Below, piece by piece: positions 35,885 through 44,120 of a stretch of 64,000 nucleotides of DNA. This DNA comes from Listeria weihenstephanensis (lineage in GTDB: Bacteria > Bacillota > Bacilli > Lactobacillales > Listeriaceae): the NCBI RefSeq assembly GCF_003534205.1, contig NZ_CP011102.1, forward strand, positions 387,001-451,000, read 5' to 3'. Position numbers and translations under genes: made by a program. Position 1 is the stretch's first letter. Each line of letters begins with the position of its first letter. The notes under the pieces were generated by a model. It did not search any database and was not told the origin of the DNA. It saw nothing but the letters and a program-made list of their open reading frames with translations.

Positions 35885-38482
35885 TTAAATCCAATCGTGG
35901 AATTTCTTGATGTAGAGATTTTTGGCGATTTGGACGGTTACCATGTAGCCTGCAAGAATCGCGATGAGCCACGGGAAGTAGCTAAGCGGTAGGCTGACGA
36001 GTCCGATGCCGTGACCAAGCGACGTGAATGGAATGATAATGCCGACACCCATCACGATCAGGGTGGAAATCATCACTGGAGCGGCTGCACGACTTTGAAT
36101 GAATGGAATTTTCTCGGTGCGAATCATGTGTACGACGAGCGTTTGTGTGAGCAGGCCGACCACGAACCAGCCACTTTGGAACAGCGCTTGCTCGGCGATC
36201 GTATTCGCGCTAAAGACGAACCACATGATGGCAAACGTGAGAATATCAAAAATCGAGCTGACTGGTCCAATTAGAAGAATGAAACGCAGCATGTTTTTAC
36301 GATCCCATTTACGCGGTTTTTCCAAGAAAGATTCGTCCATTTTATCCCATGGGAGCGTCATTTGCGAGACATCGTACATGAGATTTTGCAAAAGTAGGTG
36401 AATCGAAAGCATCGGTAAAAATGGCAGGAAGGCGCTGGCGACAAGGACGCTAAACACGTTTCCAAAATTGGAGCTGGCGGTCATTTTCATGTATTTTAAG
36501 ATGTTGCCAAAGACATTTCTACCTTCCGTTACGGCGTCATTTAGAATGGTTAAACTCTTTTCGAGTAGAATAACCGAGCTTGCATCTTTGGTTATATCGG
36601 CGGCAGTACCAACGGAAATCCCGACGTCTGCTTTGCGCAGGGCTGGTGCGTCATTGATCCCATCGCCCATAAAACCAACTGTGTGCCCGTCTTTTCGAAT
36701 CAGATGAATGATGCGGGATTTCTGAGTTGGCGTGAGCTTGGCAAAGATGTGGTGCGTCCTCGTTGCCTCGGTGAGTTCATCGTCATACATGAAATCGATA
36801 TCGGAGCCAAGTAGGAATTTCTCAGATGGGATGCCGACTTGGTTGCAAATGGTTTGCGCGACGATTTCGTTGTCGCCTGTGAGAACTTTGACGGTAACGC
36901 CATGGTCATGTAAAGATGCGATCGCGGGTTTCGCGGATGGCTTGGCGGGATCAAGGAAACCGAGGAAGCCGATCAGTGTCATATTTTGCTCATCGATGAC
37001 GGAGAAGGATTCTTTTTCCGTCTTTATTTTTGTTGCGATGGCGATGACGCGCATACCGTTACGATTCATCTCCTCACATTGCGTGTGGAGGCGTTTTTTG
37101 ATTGGGTCTGTCAGCTCAATGATCGCGCCATTTTCTTCAAGCTGTGAGCAGACGTCGAACATCTCGGTAATCGCGCCTTTCGTAATCATTTGCAGGCTGT
37201 CTTTTTTGCGTAAAATAACGCTGAGACGGCGGCGCGCAAAGTCAAACGGGATTTCATCGACTTTTTCTGGTGTCGTGAAACGCTTGCTGTCGCCGATTTT
37301 CTCCATATGTGAAATGATCGCGTGGTCCATGATATTTTTCCAGCCAGTTTGGAAGTGGCTATTTTGGAAGGCGAGCGCTAGAACTTTATCAGACGTTTCG
37401 CCAGTCGTATCAATGTGTTCGATGAGTTCGACTTTATCTTTGGTCAGCGTGCCAGTTTTGTCGGTGCAGAGAACGTCCATCGCGCCAAGGTTTTGAATCG
37501 CATTAAGCTCTTTGATGATGACTTTCTTTTTGGCCATGCGAACGGCGCCTTTTGCGAGATTGGTGTTGACGATCATTGGCAGCATTTCGGGCGTAAGTCC
37601 CACGGCTACAGCGACGGCGAACAGAAGCGCCTCGGTCCAGTTACCTTTCATGATGCCATTGATCAAAAAGACGATTGGAACCATGACAAGCATGAGGTAC
37701 ATCAGCAATTTGGAAATCGATTTGACCCCTTTATCAAAACTGGTTTCGTCACGTTTGGCGAGAGCTTCTTGAGACAGGGAGCCAAATATGGTGTTGTCGC
37801 CGGTTTTTAGAATCAGCGCCTTACCTTGACCGCTAATCACGTCGGTGCCCATGAATGCCAGATTATCTCGTTCAAAAATACTGAGACTTTTTTCGGTGGC
37901 TTCTGTAAATTTCTCAACTGGTATGGATTCGCCGGTGAGTGGTGATTGGTTGATAAATAGGTCTTTGGCTTCGATGATTCGCGCGTCTGCTGGGATAATG
38001 TCACCGGTTGAGAGGAAAACGATATCGCCTGGAACGACATCCACAATCGGGATTTCTCGTTGCATACCATCACGAATAATCGCGGTCGTATTTTCAATCA
38101 TATTTTTCAAAGAGAGACTGGCTTTTTGGGCGCGCATCGACTGGGTGAAGCTCAGAATGACGCTAAATAGGATCATCAGAGCCATAATGATGGTCGCCTC
38201 GATGTCGGCTGTCACGTAAGAAATAATCATCAGGAAGGCAAGAATATAAATAAATGGGTTGTGGAAAGCCTTGGCAAGATTGACGTACCAGGGTGTTGGC
38301 TTCTGCTCGGCAGTGATGTTTTTGCCAAATTTAGTGCGCCGTTTCGTCACTTCTACTTCGTCTAGGCCTTGGGTTGTTGTTTTGTATTTCGCGATTGCGG
38401 CGTCTTTGTTTGCTGTGGAATCTTGGAGTAGTGTCCGGTTCACTTCTTGTTCATTGCGTAACTTGTTTAGTGCTTTTTTCAT
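35885..38482 (-). CDS. mgtA: Magnesium-importing P-type ATPase (P3B, MgtA type)
   Basis: An 865-residue ATPase: actuator domain with SPLTGES, phosphorylation site CTDKTGT (Asp341), nucleotide-binding domain with the KGA motif (MITKGAITEMF), hinge MGDGINDAPAL and about 10 helices. Sequence features match the MgtA/MgtB group, which imports Mg2+. GGAGG precedes the ATG. Upstream on the same strand lie a 36-codon leader ORF, an intrinsic terminator and an M-box riboswitch, so low Mg2+ should raise expression. Confidence 0.93.
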   Translation of the reverse strand: MKKALNKLRNEQEVNRTLLQDSTANKDAAIAKYKTTTQGLDEVEVTKRRTKFGKNITAEQKPTPWYVNLAKAFHNPFIYILAFLMIISYVTADIEATIIMALMILFSVILSFTQSMRAQKASLSLKNMIENTTAIIRDGMQREIPIVDVVPGDIVFLSTGDIIPADARIIEAKDLFINQSPLTGESIPVEKFTEATEKSLSIFERDNLAFMGTDVISGQGKALILKTGDNTIFGSLSQEALAKRDETSFDKGVKSISKLLMYLMLVMVPIVFLINGIMKGNWTEALLFAVAVAVGLTPEMLPMIVNTNLAKGAVRMAKKKVIIKELNAIQNLGAMDVLCTDKTGTLTKDKVELIEHIDTTGETSDKVLALAFQNSHFQTGWKNIMDHAIISHMEKIGDSKRFTTPEKVDEIPFDFARRRLSVILRKKDSLQMITKGAITEMFDVCSQLEENGAIIELTDPIKKRLHTQCEEMNRNGMRVIAIATKIKTEKESFSVIDEQNMTLIGFLGFLDPAKPSAKPAIASLHDHGVTVKVLTGDNEIVAQTICNQVGIPSEKFLLGSDIDFMYDDELTEATRTHHIFAKLTPTQKSRIIHLIRKDGHTVGFMGDGINDAPALRKADVGISVGTAADITKDASSVILLEKSLTILNDAVTEGRNVFGNILKYMKMTASSNFGNVFSVLVASAFLPFLPMLSIHLLLQNLMYDVSQMTLPWDKMDESFLEKPRKWDRKNMLRFILLIGPVSSIFDILTFAIMWFVFSANTIAEQALFQSGWFVVGLLTQTLVVHMIRTEKIPFIQSRAAAPVMISTLIVMGVGIIIPFTSLGHGIGLVSLPLSYFPWLIAILAGYMVTVQIAKNLYIKKFHDWI

Positions 38483-38504
38483 TGTATTATCCTCCGATTC
38501 AGTT

Positions 38505-38615
38505 CTAAACTGTCACGGCTTTTTTAGGTTCCTGGTGGAGTAAAAAGCCATACCAGTCCGTTATTACGTTCGATGATTCAGGTTCTGCAGGGTCGTCCTC
38601 TAGAAATTGTGGCAT
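38505..38615 (-). CDS. Acidic/proline-rich leader peptide upstream of mgtA
   Basis: A 36-residue ORF with a strong ribosome site (GGAGGTGGAG, 5-7 bases before the ATG). It begins MPQFLEDDPAEPESS and its stop lies 22 bases before the mgtA start. Clusters of Asp/Glu and Pro after the start are the kind of sequence that destabilises ribosomes at low Mg2+ in enterobacterial MgtL. The last codons form a stem (GGCTTTTT / AAAAAGCC), so translation would affect local RNA folding. It lies beyond the M-box terminator. A free-standing small protein is the alternative. Confidence 0.72.
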   Translation of the reverse strand: MPQFLEDDPAEPESSNVITDWYGFLLHQEPKKAVTV

Positions 38616-38694
38616 GCTACTCCACCTCCGTTCTATATAATTTGACAATAATAAATATAATAGCAGAATTTTCATTTCATGCTTTATTACACAC

Positions 38695-38732
38695 AAAAAA
38701 TCCCTACCTGTCTAGTGACTTTGGCAGAGATT
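38695..38732 (-). terminator. Terminator of the M-box leader
   Basis: On the minus strand, AATCTCTGCC pairs with GGTAGGGATT (two G-U), followed by six T. It is the expression platform of the riboswitch, ahead of the leader peptide and mgtA. Confidence 0.8.
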
Positions 38733-38923
38733 CAGAATTTATATGCGCCTCAAAAAAACACAAGATTCCCCTCGCTAAAGTTTTGGCACTATGCAACGTA
38801 AAGAAAACGAGTTTCTTAGCCACGTTATGGAAAGCCTTAATCCGACAATCCCTGTTCAACCCATTGGCGTCTTTGGACATTTTTGGGCAGTGGCATATTT
38901 TCACATAGGAGCCTCACCGTACA
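38733..38923 (-). promoter_or_regulatory. M-box (ykoK) magnesium riboswitch
   Basis: The minus strand carries the conserved M-box core in order: GGTGAGGCTCCTATGTG, CACTGCCCAAAAATGTCC, AAAGACGCCAATGGGT, GAACAGGGATTGTCGG and TAGTGCCAAAACTTTAGCG. These match my recollection of B. subtilis ykoK closely. Mg2+ binding favours the downstream terminator (38695-38732) and shuts off mgtA. The genes controlled are the leader peptide, mgtA and probably both SEDS genes. Confidence 0.92.
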
Positions 38924-38926
38924 GGT

Positions 38927-39114
38927 CAGCGTGCCTACAAACACTCATTTGCGTCGTTAAAAGTTCCGTTCCGGTGCTCTTCTACGCTGTACTTCGCATA
39001 ACTTCTTACATAGTCGGGGAAAAGACTCCCTCCTTGTTTTCAGTTGATGTACAGTCGTACATTCCGCTCCGGTACTCGCTTTTGCCTAGCAACTAAGTAT
39101 TTGTAGGCACGCTG
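38927..39114. repeat. Dispersed structured repeat, copy 2
   Basis: Perfect 15-bp terminal inverted repeats CAGCGTGCCTACAAA (38927-38941) and TTTGTAGGCACGCTG (39100-39114). Inside lie two tandem motif copies (38952-38979, 39053-39078) that share TTCCG-TCCGGT-CTC, the core found in copy 1. The element directly abuts the 5' end of the M-box, so either it is in the transcribed leader or the M-box promoter lies within it. No coding capacity is evident. Confidence 0.75.
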
Positions 39115-39321
39115 AGGTTTGGAGGAACGGACTTAGTTTGACAGAAATAGGGAAGTTTGGCAGGCTGATACATTTAATTATTGTTCTTGACTCTTCTAGG
39201 GTAGCATCGATATTTTTTTGTGTCAAGGGGGTTTCCCTAAAAATGTTGCATGAGGGCAAGATGTTTTCTGTGGGAAAGTGCTAGGTGGTGGGCTTGGTTG
39301 GTGCGTGAGAAAAATTTTAGT

Positions 39322-40164
39322 TTATTTCTTTTTGATCGTGACAATCCAGTTTGTGCCGATTCCAATTTTGTAGGCATCGACGAAGGAGCCTTGATTGATG
39401 CCAATGCCGAGATTGTCTAGGGAATTGACGTAAATGAGGGCGTCGCCAACGCGGAGATCTGCGAAGGAGCGGCCGTATGTGACGAAATTTTGATAGATTT
39501 GGCGGGTGTTGCTTTCGATGGTGAGCTCGAAGGAATCGCCGTATTTTGCTCCAATTTTGATGAATTGGGTGCGTTCGATGTTGGTCCACAGGTTGCCGAA
39601 TGGGCGGTCAATAATGTCGATGGTTCCAGTGAGCTCGCCATCTTTTTCGAAGGAGCGGACGAGCGGGAGTTCTACAATCGAATCGGGATCGGCGACGGGC
39701 CCAATGTCTTGGAAGTCAATGATTCCTGCGGCGAGTCTGGCAGCGGTATAGGCGAAAATATCGCGACCGTGAAATGTGTGGGACTCGCCAGATTTGGGCA
39801 AGCGGTTTTTCTGTTCGTCGATGATGCGAACGTCTGTGATGGTGGTGTAATTTTTGAGGTGGGTCAGCGTGCCGTTATCTGGGGTGATGATGTATTGGCC
39901 AGTCTCGGTTTTGACGGCGACACTACGGCGATCGGAGCCAACACCGGGATCAACGATAGAGACAAAAATGGTGTTTTCAGGCCAGTAATTGACGGTTTGG
40001 AGGAGACGATAGGAACCTTCCCAAATATTATATTGCGGGATTTGGTGTGTGAGGTCGTAGATGCGAATATCGGTGCTCACAGTGTTGATAACGCCGTACA
40101 TCGCGCTCACTGCACCGTCGCTAATGCCAAAATCGGATTGTAAAACTAGTAATGGTTGGGTCAT
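39322..40164 (-). CDS. SAM hydroxide adenosyltransferase (DUF62) family protein
   Basis: A 280-residue protein of the fluorinase/chlorinase/DUF62 family. The N-terminal LQSDFGISDGAVSAMYGVI, VDPGVGSDRR and PDNGTLTHL are the SAM-binding and catalytic signatures; a C-terminal beta-barrel covers about 190-280. Non-halogenating members use water or hydroxide to split SAM into adenosine and methionine. It is monocistronic and is controlled by the T-box leader upstream on the same strand. Its ribosome site, AGGAGG, is about 9 bases before the ATG. Confidence 0.9.
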   Translation of the reverse strand: MTQPLLVLQSDFGISDGAVSAMYGVINTVSTDIRIYDLTHQIPQYNIWEGSYRLLQTVNYWPENTIFVSIVDPGVGSDRRSVAVKTETGQYIITPDNGTLTHLKNYTTITDVRIIDEQKNRLPKSGESHTFHGRDIFAYTAARLAAGIIDFQDIGPVADPDSIVELPLVRSFEKDGELTGTIDIIDRPFGNLWTNIERTQFIKIGAKYGDSFELTIESNTRQIYQNFVTYGRSFADLRVGDALIYVNSLDNLGIGINQGSFVDAYKIGIGTNWIVTIKKK

Positions 40165-40185
40165 GTTTATTCCTCCTATTCAAAT

Positions 40186-40450
40186 AAAAAAGCCCGTCCT
40201 GAATCGATGCGTTAAACATTGATTCAGGACGAGCGTATATCTCGTGGTACCACCTTCATTCACTGCAAAAGGGATGCAGCCTCGAATGATGGGATAACGG
40301 TTATCGAAACCGCTGTAGCCTACTGCCTATTCGGGTTCGGTACAGTACTCGGAAGGTCATTTTCGGATGGAGTTTCTGCTTCGGTTTCAGCGTTACGAAG
40401 CTCTCTTTTGGAGAAACGGTTCATCGTACTTGTCCTCGTCATAGTAGTTG
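40186..40450 (-). promoter_or_regulatory. T-box leader, probable Met specifier
   Basis: The minus strand shows the T-box motif AAGGTGGTACCACG (complement of 40243-40256), a terminator CGTCCTGAATC / GATTCAGGACG with a T-run (40186-40231), and a stem I with AGTA-type bulges. In the specifier loop the order GAAA-ATG-ACC before CCGAGTA places ATG (Met) as the specifier. Uncharged tRNA-Met would then allow read-through into the DUF62 gene. The specifier reading is by eye and could be offset. Confidence 0.85.
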
Positions 40451-40469
40451 GAAATATTTTATTATTTTA

Positions 40470-40498
40470 AAAATACCGTAAAATACCTGTTTTGTCAA
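40470..40498 (-). promoter_or_regulatory. Promoter of the T-box/DUF62 transcript
   Basis: Minus strand: a perfect -35 TTGACA (complement of 40493-40498), a 17-base spacer and TATTTT (complement of 40470-40475), just before the T-box 5' end. Confidence 0.8.
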
Positions 40499-40651
40499 TT
40501 GAGAATGACTGATTTGGAGTTTATCAAGGTTTGGTAAAGAAACAACGTCAAAGTTAAATGTTTCCTAAAGAAGTACCGCGTGTGATTGATTAGTTGGAGG
40601 TTTGATGCTACTTTTAAAGAGTAGTGGATTACATAAGAAAGGAGTGAGGAC

Positions 40652-41275
40652 GTGACAGAAAAGCGATACGGTTGGGTTTTGCTCGTGCTAATTTGTACGG
40701 TTATGGGAACATTGGTAGTGAAGCACTTGCATACGAAGAATTTTGCTGAGGAGCAGATTAATACATATATTGCGAAGCAGGGTGTGCCGTCAAAGAATAT
40801 TTATGATGAAAAATTTGTGTGGGATTGGCAGAAAAGTGGGGACTATGTGAAGAATTTTAAGGTAAGGGGAGATTCGGCGGATATTACATATCAGTATCTT
40901 TTTATTGGGAAGGGGCAGGAGGTGTTGTTTACGCCGTATTCGCCAACGAGTGATGAGCCTGATGTGAAATATCCTCCCAATGAAGAGGAGCCTAATTTTA
41001 TTTTATATAGAGGAGAAGCGTATGATGATGGGGATTCCTCGTTATATGTATATAATCTGAAATCAAGCATTGGAGCAGATTTCGGGCTCCCTGGTGGGAA
41101 GTATGTGCTACATAAAAGCGGTGATATTTTTGATGCTGATGGAAATAAAATCGAAGCGGATGATATTAAAAAGGGAGATAAGCTGAAAGTATATTTGTCG
41201 GAAAGTACGGCGATCAAGGAGACATATCCAGGGCAAATTGACGCGGAGTATATTTTTAAAGTTGTGAGGGAATGA
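40652..41275 (+). CDS. Membrane-anchored DUF3139-like protein
   Basis: A 207-residue protein: one N-terminal membrane helix (about 6-24), then a DUF3139-like region (about 30-95; NTYIAKQGVPSKNIYDEKFVWDWQK) and a C-terminal beta-rich region (about 140-205; KYVLHKSGDIFDADGNKI, KGDKLKVYLSE) resembling DUF3221. GTG start at 40652 behind AGAAAGGAG. Two small membrane-protein genes follow closely, so the three probably form an operon. Function unknown. Confidence 0.7.
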   Translation: MTEKRYGWVLLVLICTVMGTLVVKHLHTKNFAEEQINTYIAKQGVPSKNIYDEKFVWDWQKSGDYVKNFKVRGDSADITYQYLFIGKGQEVLFTPYSPTSDEPDVKYPPNEEEPNFILYRGEAYDDGDSSLYVYNLKSSIGADFGLPGGKYVLHKSGDIFDADGNKIEADDIKKGDKLKVYLSESTAIKETYPGQIDAEYIFKVVRE

Positions 41276-41285
41276 GGGATATTTG

Positions 41286-41543
41286 ATGAAAGGGAAGTAT
41301 GTGAAAATTGCGCTTCTGGCGGTAGGGATTTTTGTTGTGTGGAGCCTGTTTTTCGGGATTCGGCTTGTGGGTTATGTGGACTCTATTCAGCGCTTTGGAT
41401 TAGAGCGAACAGCGTGTGGGACGGATGGATGTCGGGCGCCAGTGATGATTTTGGATGTGGCTTGGGTTGTGGTTGTTTTTGTGGGTCCATTGATAGGGGC
41501 TTTGATTTGGCTAGTTATATGGGGAATTCGTAGTAAACGATGA
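41286..41543 (+). CDS. Small two-helix membrane protein
   Basis: 85 residues: helix at about 6-25, an extracytoplasmic loop containing two Cys (TACGTDGCRAP, possibly disulphide-linked) and a second helix at about 55-80. The ATG at 41286 follows GAGGG. It lies 10 bases after the DUF3139-like gene, and its TGA overlaps an ATG in the next gene's frame. I do not recognise the family. Confidence 0.65.
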   Translation: MKGKYVKIALLAVGIFVVWSLFFGIRLVGYVDSIQRFGLERTACGTDGCRAPVMILDVAWVVVVFVGPLIGALIWLVIWGIRSKR

Positions 41544-41554
41544 GGAGTGCAAAC

Positions 41555-42613
41555 ATGGATAAGAAGACAAAAAGAGTCGTGACTGTGATGATGATTTTAC
41601 TCGCTATAGGTGCGGGTTTTGCGATAAGTAAGATTGTGAAGGCGAACAAAGAATTAAGTGTAGAGGTGAAGACAGAAGGGGATCGAACGAGATATATCGG
41701 CGCCAACGGGATGTCGTTTTATTCGATGGTTGATACGCCTAATGCGATTTATACCTTGATTGACACGGAAGGCGATACAGACGCATACAAAATCGCGAAG
41801 GCTGTTTATGCGATTGACAAGCAGACTGGGAAAATGGAGATAGTGCCGGGTTCCCGCAAGATGAAGTATGGCTATGACGGGATCGATTCGACATTTGGAA
41901 ATGAGCATTATCTGGGCTGGGTCGAGGCTGATACGGATTATACGACGCGGACGGTGATTTATGATATCGAACAGGAGAAAATTTTGAAGAAATGGAACGG
42001 CAGTGATGCGTATTCATTTTCCGATTTTCATGTGATAGGTCACCGGGTTTATTGGTTGGAGTCTAGCGGGAAGACGGGATTGGTTATGTCATATGATTTG
42101 AAAACGGCTGAGGAGGAGCAGCTTGATGAGGTTGGAGCGGAAGGGACGGTTCTGGCTTTTTCCGAGCATAAAATGTGGTATCGGGATATTCGGCGAGGAA
42201 GCGGGCATTTGAAGAGTTATGATCTGAGGTCTGGGAATTACGAAATACATGATTTAGGCGTGGATTATAGTGATTTGAAGCCAGTCGGTGATAATTTGGT
42301 GGCTTATTCCAAGGAAAACGGGCTTTACTTATACGATACGAAACTGCAAAAAACGATGTTGTTGAATGGAAAGGATAATGGGATTAAGGCGAATTATGAT
42401 GGGAAGGGGCTTATCGTTACGGATCAGATGTCGTATAAAATAGAGCGTTTGGATGGGATTCGGTATAGTAATACGATTGGGTCGGAGTACCCGGATAATC
42501 ATCTTTTTTCAACGGCAGAACGGATTCAGTCATTGCTTTTTATCACGAAGGTTGGCGAGCATGAGGAGATTATACGGATGAATCAGGATGCTTTGCGGTG
42601 GTCGGAAAAATGA
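41555..42613 (+). CDS. Membrane-anchored beta-propeller-like protein
   Basis: 352 residues with an N-terminal signal anchor (about 6-28) and a long extracellular part made of repeating WxD/YDxxT strands (for example YDIEQEKILKKWNGSD, MSYDLKTAEEEQLDE, YDLRSGNYEIHDLG), which suggests a propeller of about 40-residue blades. The ATG at 41555 lies 7 bases after AGGAG, preferred over 41540, which overlaps the previous stop. Third gene of a small operon; function unknown. Confidence 0.65.
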   Translation: MDKKTKRVVTVMMILLAIGAGFAISKIVKANKELSVEVKTEGDRTRYIGANGMSFYSMVDTPNAIYTLIDTEGDTDAYKIAKAVYAIDKQTGKMEIVPGSRKMKYGYDGIDSTFGNEHYLGWVEADTDYTTRTVIYDIEQEKILKKWNGSDAYSFSDFHVIGHRVYWLESSGKTGLVMSYDLKTAEEEQLDEVGAEGTVLAFSEHKMWYRDIRRGSGHLKSYDLRSGNYEIHDLGVDYSDLKPVGDNLVAYSKENGLYLYDTKLQKTMLLNGKDNGIKANYDGKGLIVTDQMSYKIERLDGIRYSNTIGSEYPDNHLFSTAERIQSLLFITKVGEHEEIIRMNQDALRWSEK

Positions 42614-42621
42614 CAATAAAA

Positions 42622-42659
42622 CACCCCAAAATCAGATTATTAGTCTAGATTTTGGGGTG
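42622..42659. terminator. Hairpin between convergent genes
   Basis: A perfect 12-bp stem CACCCCAAAATC / GATTTTGGGGTG with a 14-base loop. It lacks a T-run, so it may stall or stabilise transcripts rather than act as a classic terminator. Confidence 0.6.
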
Positions 42660-42702
42660 AACATTAGATGGGGAGCATCGTCTGTTTTTAGTTATTCAAG
42701 CC

Positions 42703-44118
42703 TTATTTTGCGTTTTCTTGGGCCATTTTTAATTTGTAATCACTAGCTGCTTTTTCGTTGTATTCTTTATCAGTAGACTTATTCGATGCATTCTCTTCAG
42801 CTATCTGTTTTTTCTTTTCTTCAGTAGAGGCAGCCATTTTTTTATCAATATCTGATTCAGCGGCTTGTTCCTCAGCCATTTGTCTGTTCTTTTCCGCGGT
42901 ATCAGCAGCGATTTTTTGGTCGATCTCTGCGTCTGTTGCGTTAGCAGGTGCACTTTCCCCAGCCATTTTTGCTTTGTAATCGGCAGCCATTTTTTCGTCA
43001 TACTCTCCGCTTGCCACTTTATCTGCGGCTTCTTGTTTTACGGCATCTTCTTGTTTCATTTTAGCCGCCATTTCTTGTTTTTGTGACTCGGTTGTCTCTG
43101 CTTTTACGTCTACTAGAGAGAACGCGGATACTCCTAAAATTGCGATGAAACCTACAGCGGTTAATAGTTGTGATTTTTTATTGAATTTTTTGATCATAAT
43201 GATTCTCCTCTTTAACCTTATTTTGTTTTTACTGAAATGTGCCAGTGTAGATGGCTGATAATACGTAGAATATTGCTCGACTAATGTAATAATGGTGTGT
43301 CCGTAGGCGATTCTTTCTTCGGGATTGATAAAAGTCAGAGCCAGATTATCGCAGGCTATTTCTTGATCTTCACGCATGGCACGACAGGCGTACCAAAGAA
43401 TAGGATTGAACCAGTGGACAATGAGTAGGCAATTCATCAGTAAATTGATGCCGATATCTTTTCGTTTATAATGGGATAATTCATGATAAAAAATGTATTT
43501 TAGTTGCTCGTCTTCTAGATGTTTCACGTGTTTTTCATCAAGTAAAATCCTAGGTTTACTCATTCCGAATAAGGTTGGAGCAGAAATTTTTCCGGAATAG
43601 TGTAACGGGATATCTTTTTCGATGGACATATTTTGCTTACATTGCTGATAAATGTCCAAAACTCTTTTTTCAGTTATTAGTGGTTGTGTGCTTATATAGG
43701 TATATAAACGCCTGTTTGTCATTATTATGAAAATTCCGGCAATCAGGATTCCTAGTATCCAAATGAATAAAAAGATAGTGTATATGTCAATTTCGGCAGG
43801 TACTTCCTTGGCTATTACTGGTACTTTCTCGATGGTTTCTGGTGCTATCGCTGTGCTTTCTTGGCTGACAACTGGTTCTGCTACTTGGTTGATGGGGAGT
43901 ATGGAATAGATGCTAAAGGAGCTTTCTGGAAACCAAGGTAGTACAAGTCTCACCACAAGAATGAGCCATAATGCGTATTTCCATTGTGGTGTTAGCCAAT
44001 TTCTTAAGATGAATCTGATGCCCAGAATGAAAACGACCAACACGCTTGCCAAAATAGACGTTTCGATGACCCAATTAAAAATAGAGGGAAGGTACGTATG
44101 CCATAGCGTATGGAACAT
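42703..44118 (-). CDS. BlaR1/MecR1-type M56 membrane metalloprotease
   Basis: 471 residues: four helices, with the zinc protease site HELSH (His212, Glu213, His216) in the cytosolic loop and EDQEIACDN supplying further ligands. After the last helix (about 305-325) there is no penicillin-binding domain; instead there is a roughly 140-residue Lys/Glu/Ala-rich tail with repeats such as YDEKMAADYKAKMAGE. It pairs with the BlaI-like repressor gene 2 bases upstream. It probably cleaves that repressor upon an envelope signal sensed by the unusual tail; the ligand is unknown. Confidence 0.85.
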   Translation of the reverse strand: MFHTLWHTYLPSIFNWVIETSILASVLVVFILGIRFILRNWLTPQWKYALWLILVVRLVLPWFPESSFSIYSILPINQVAEPVVSQESTAIAPETIEKVPVIAKEVPAEIDIYTIFLFIWILGILIAGIFIIMTNRRLYTYISTQPLITEKRVLDIYQQCKQNMSIEKDIPLHYSGKISAPTLFGMSKPRILLDEKHVKHLEDEQLKYIFYHELSHYKRKDIGINLLMNCLLIVHWFNPILWYACRAMREDQEIACDNLALTFINPEERIAYGHTIITLVEQYSTYYQPSTLAHFSKNKIRLKRRIIMIKKFNKKSQLLTAVGFIAILGVSAFSLVDVKAETTESQKQEMAAKMKQEDAVKQEAADKVASGEYDEKMAADYKAKMAGESAPANATDAEIDQKIAADTAEKNRQMAEEQAAESDIDKKMAASTEEKKKQIAEENASNKSTDKEYNEKAASDYKLKMAQENAK

Positions 44119-44120
44119 AA

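Noticed and set aside
38573..39096. Open frames on the + strand over the M-box and repeat
   Set aside because: They are shadows of structured non-coding sequence; the M-box core on the minus strand explains the conservation.
43080..43200. Possible separate secreted protein starting MIKKFNKKSQLL inside the M56 gene
   Set aside because: This segment is the usual juxtamembrane/fourth helix of M56 sensors and is in frame with the protease, with no ribosome site of its own.
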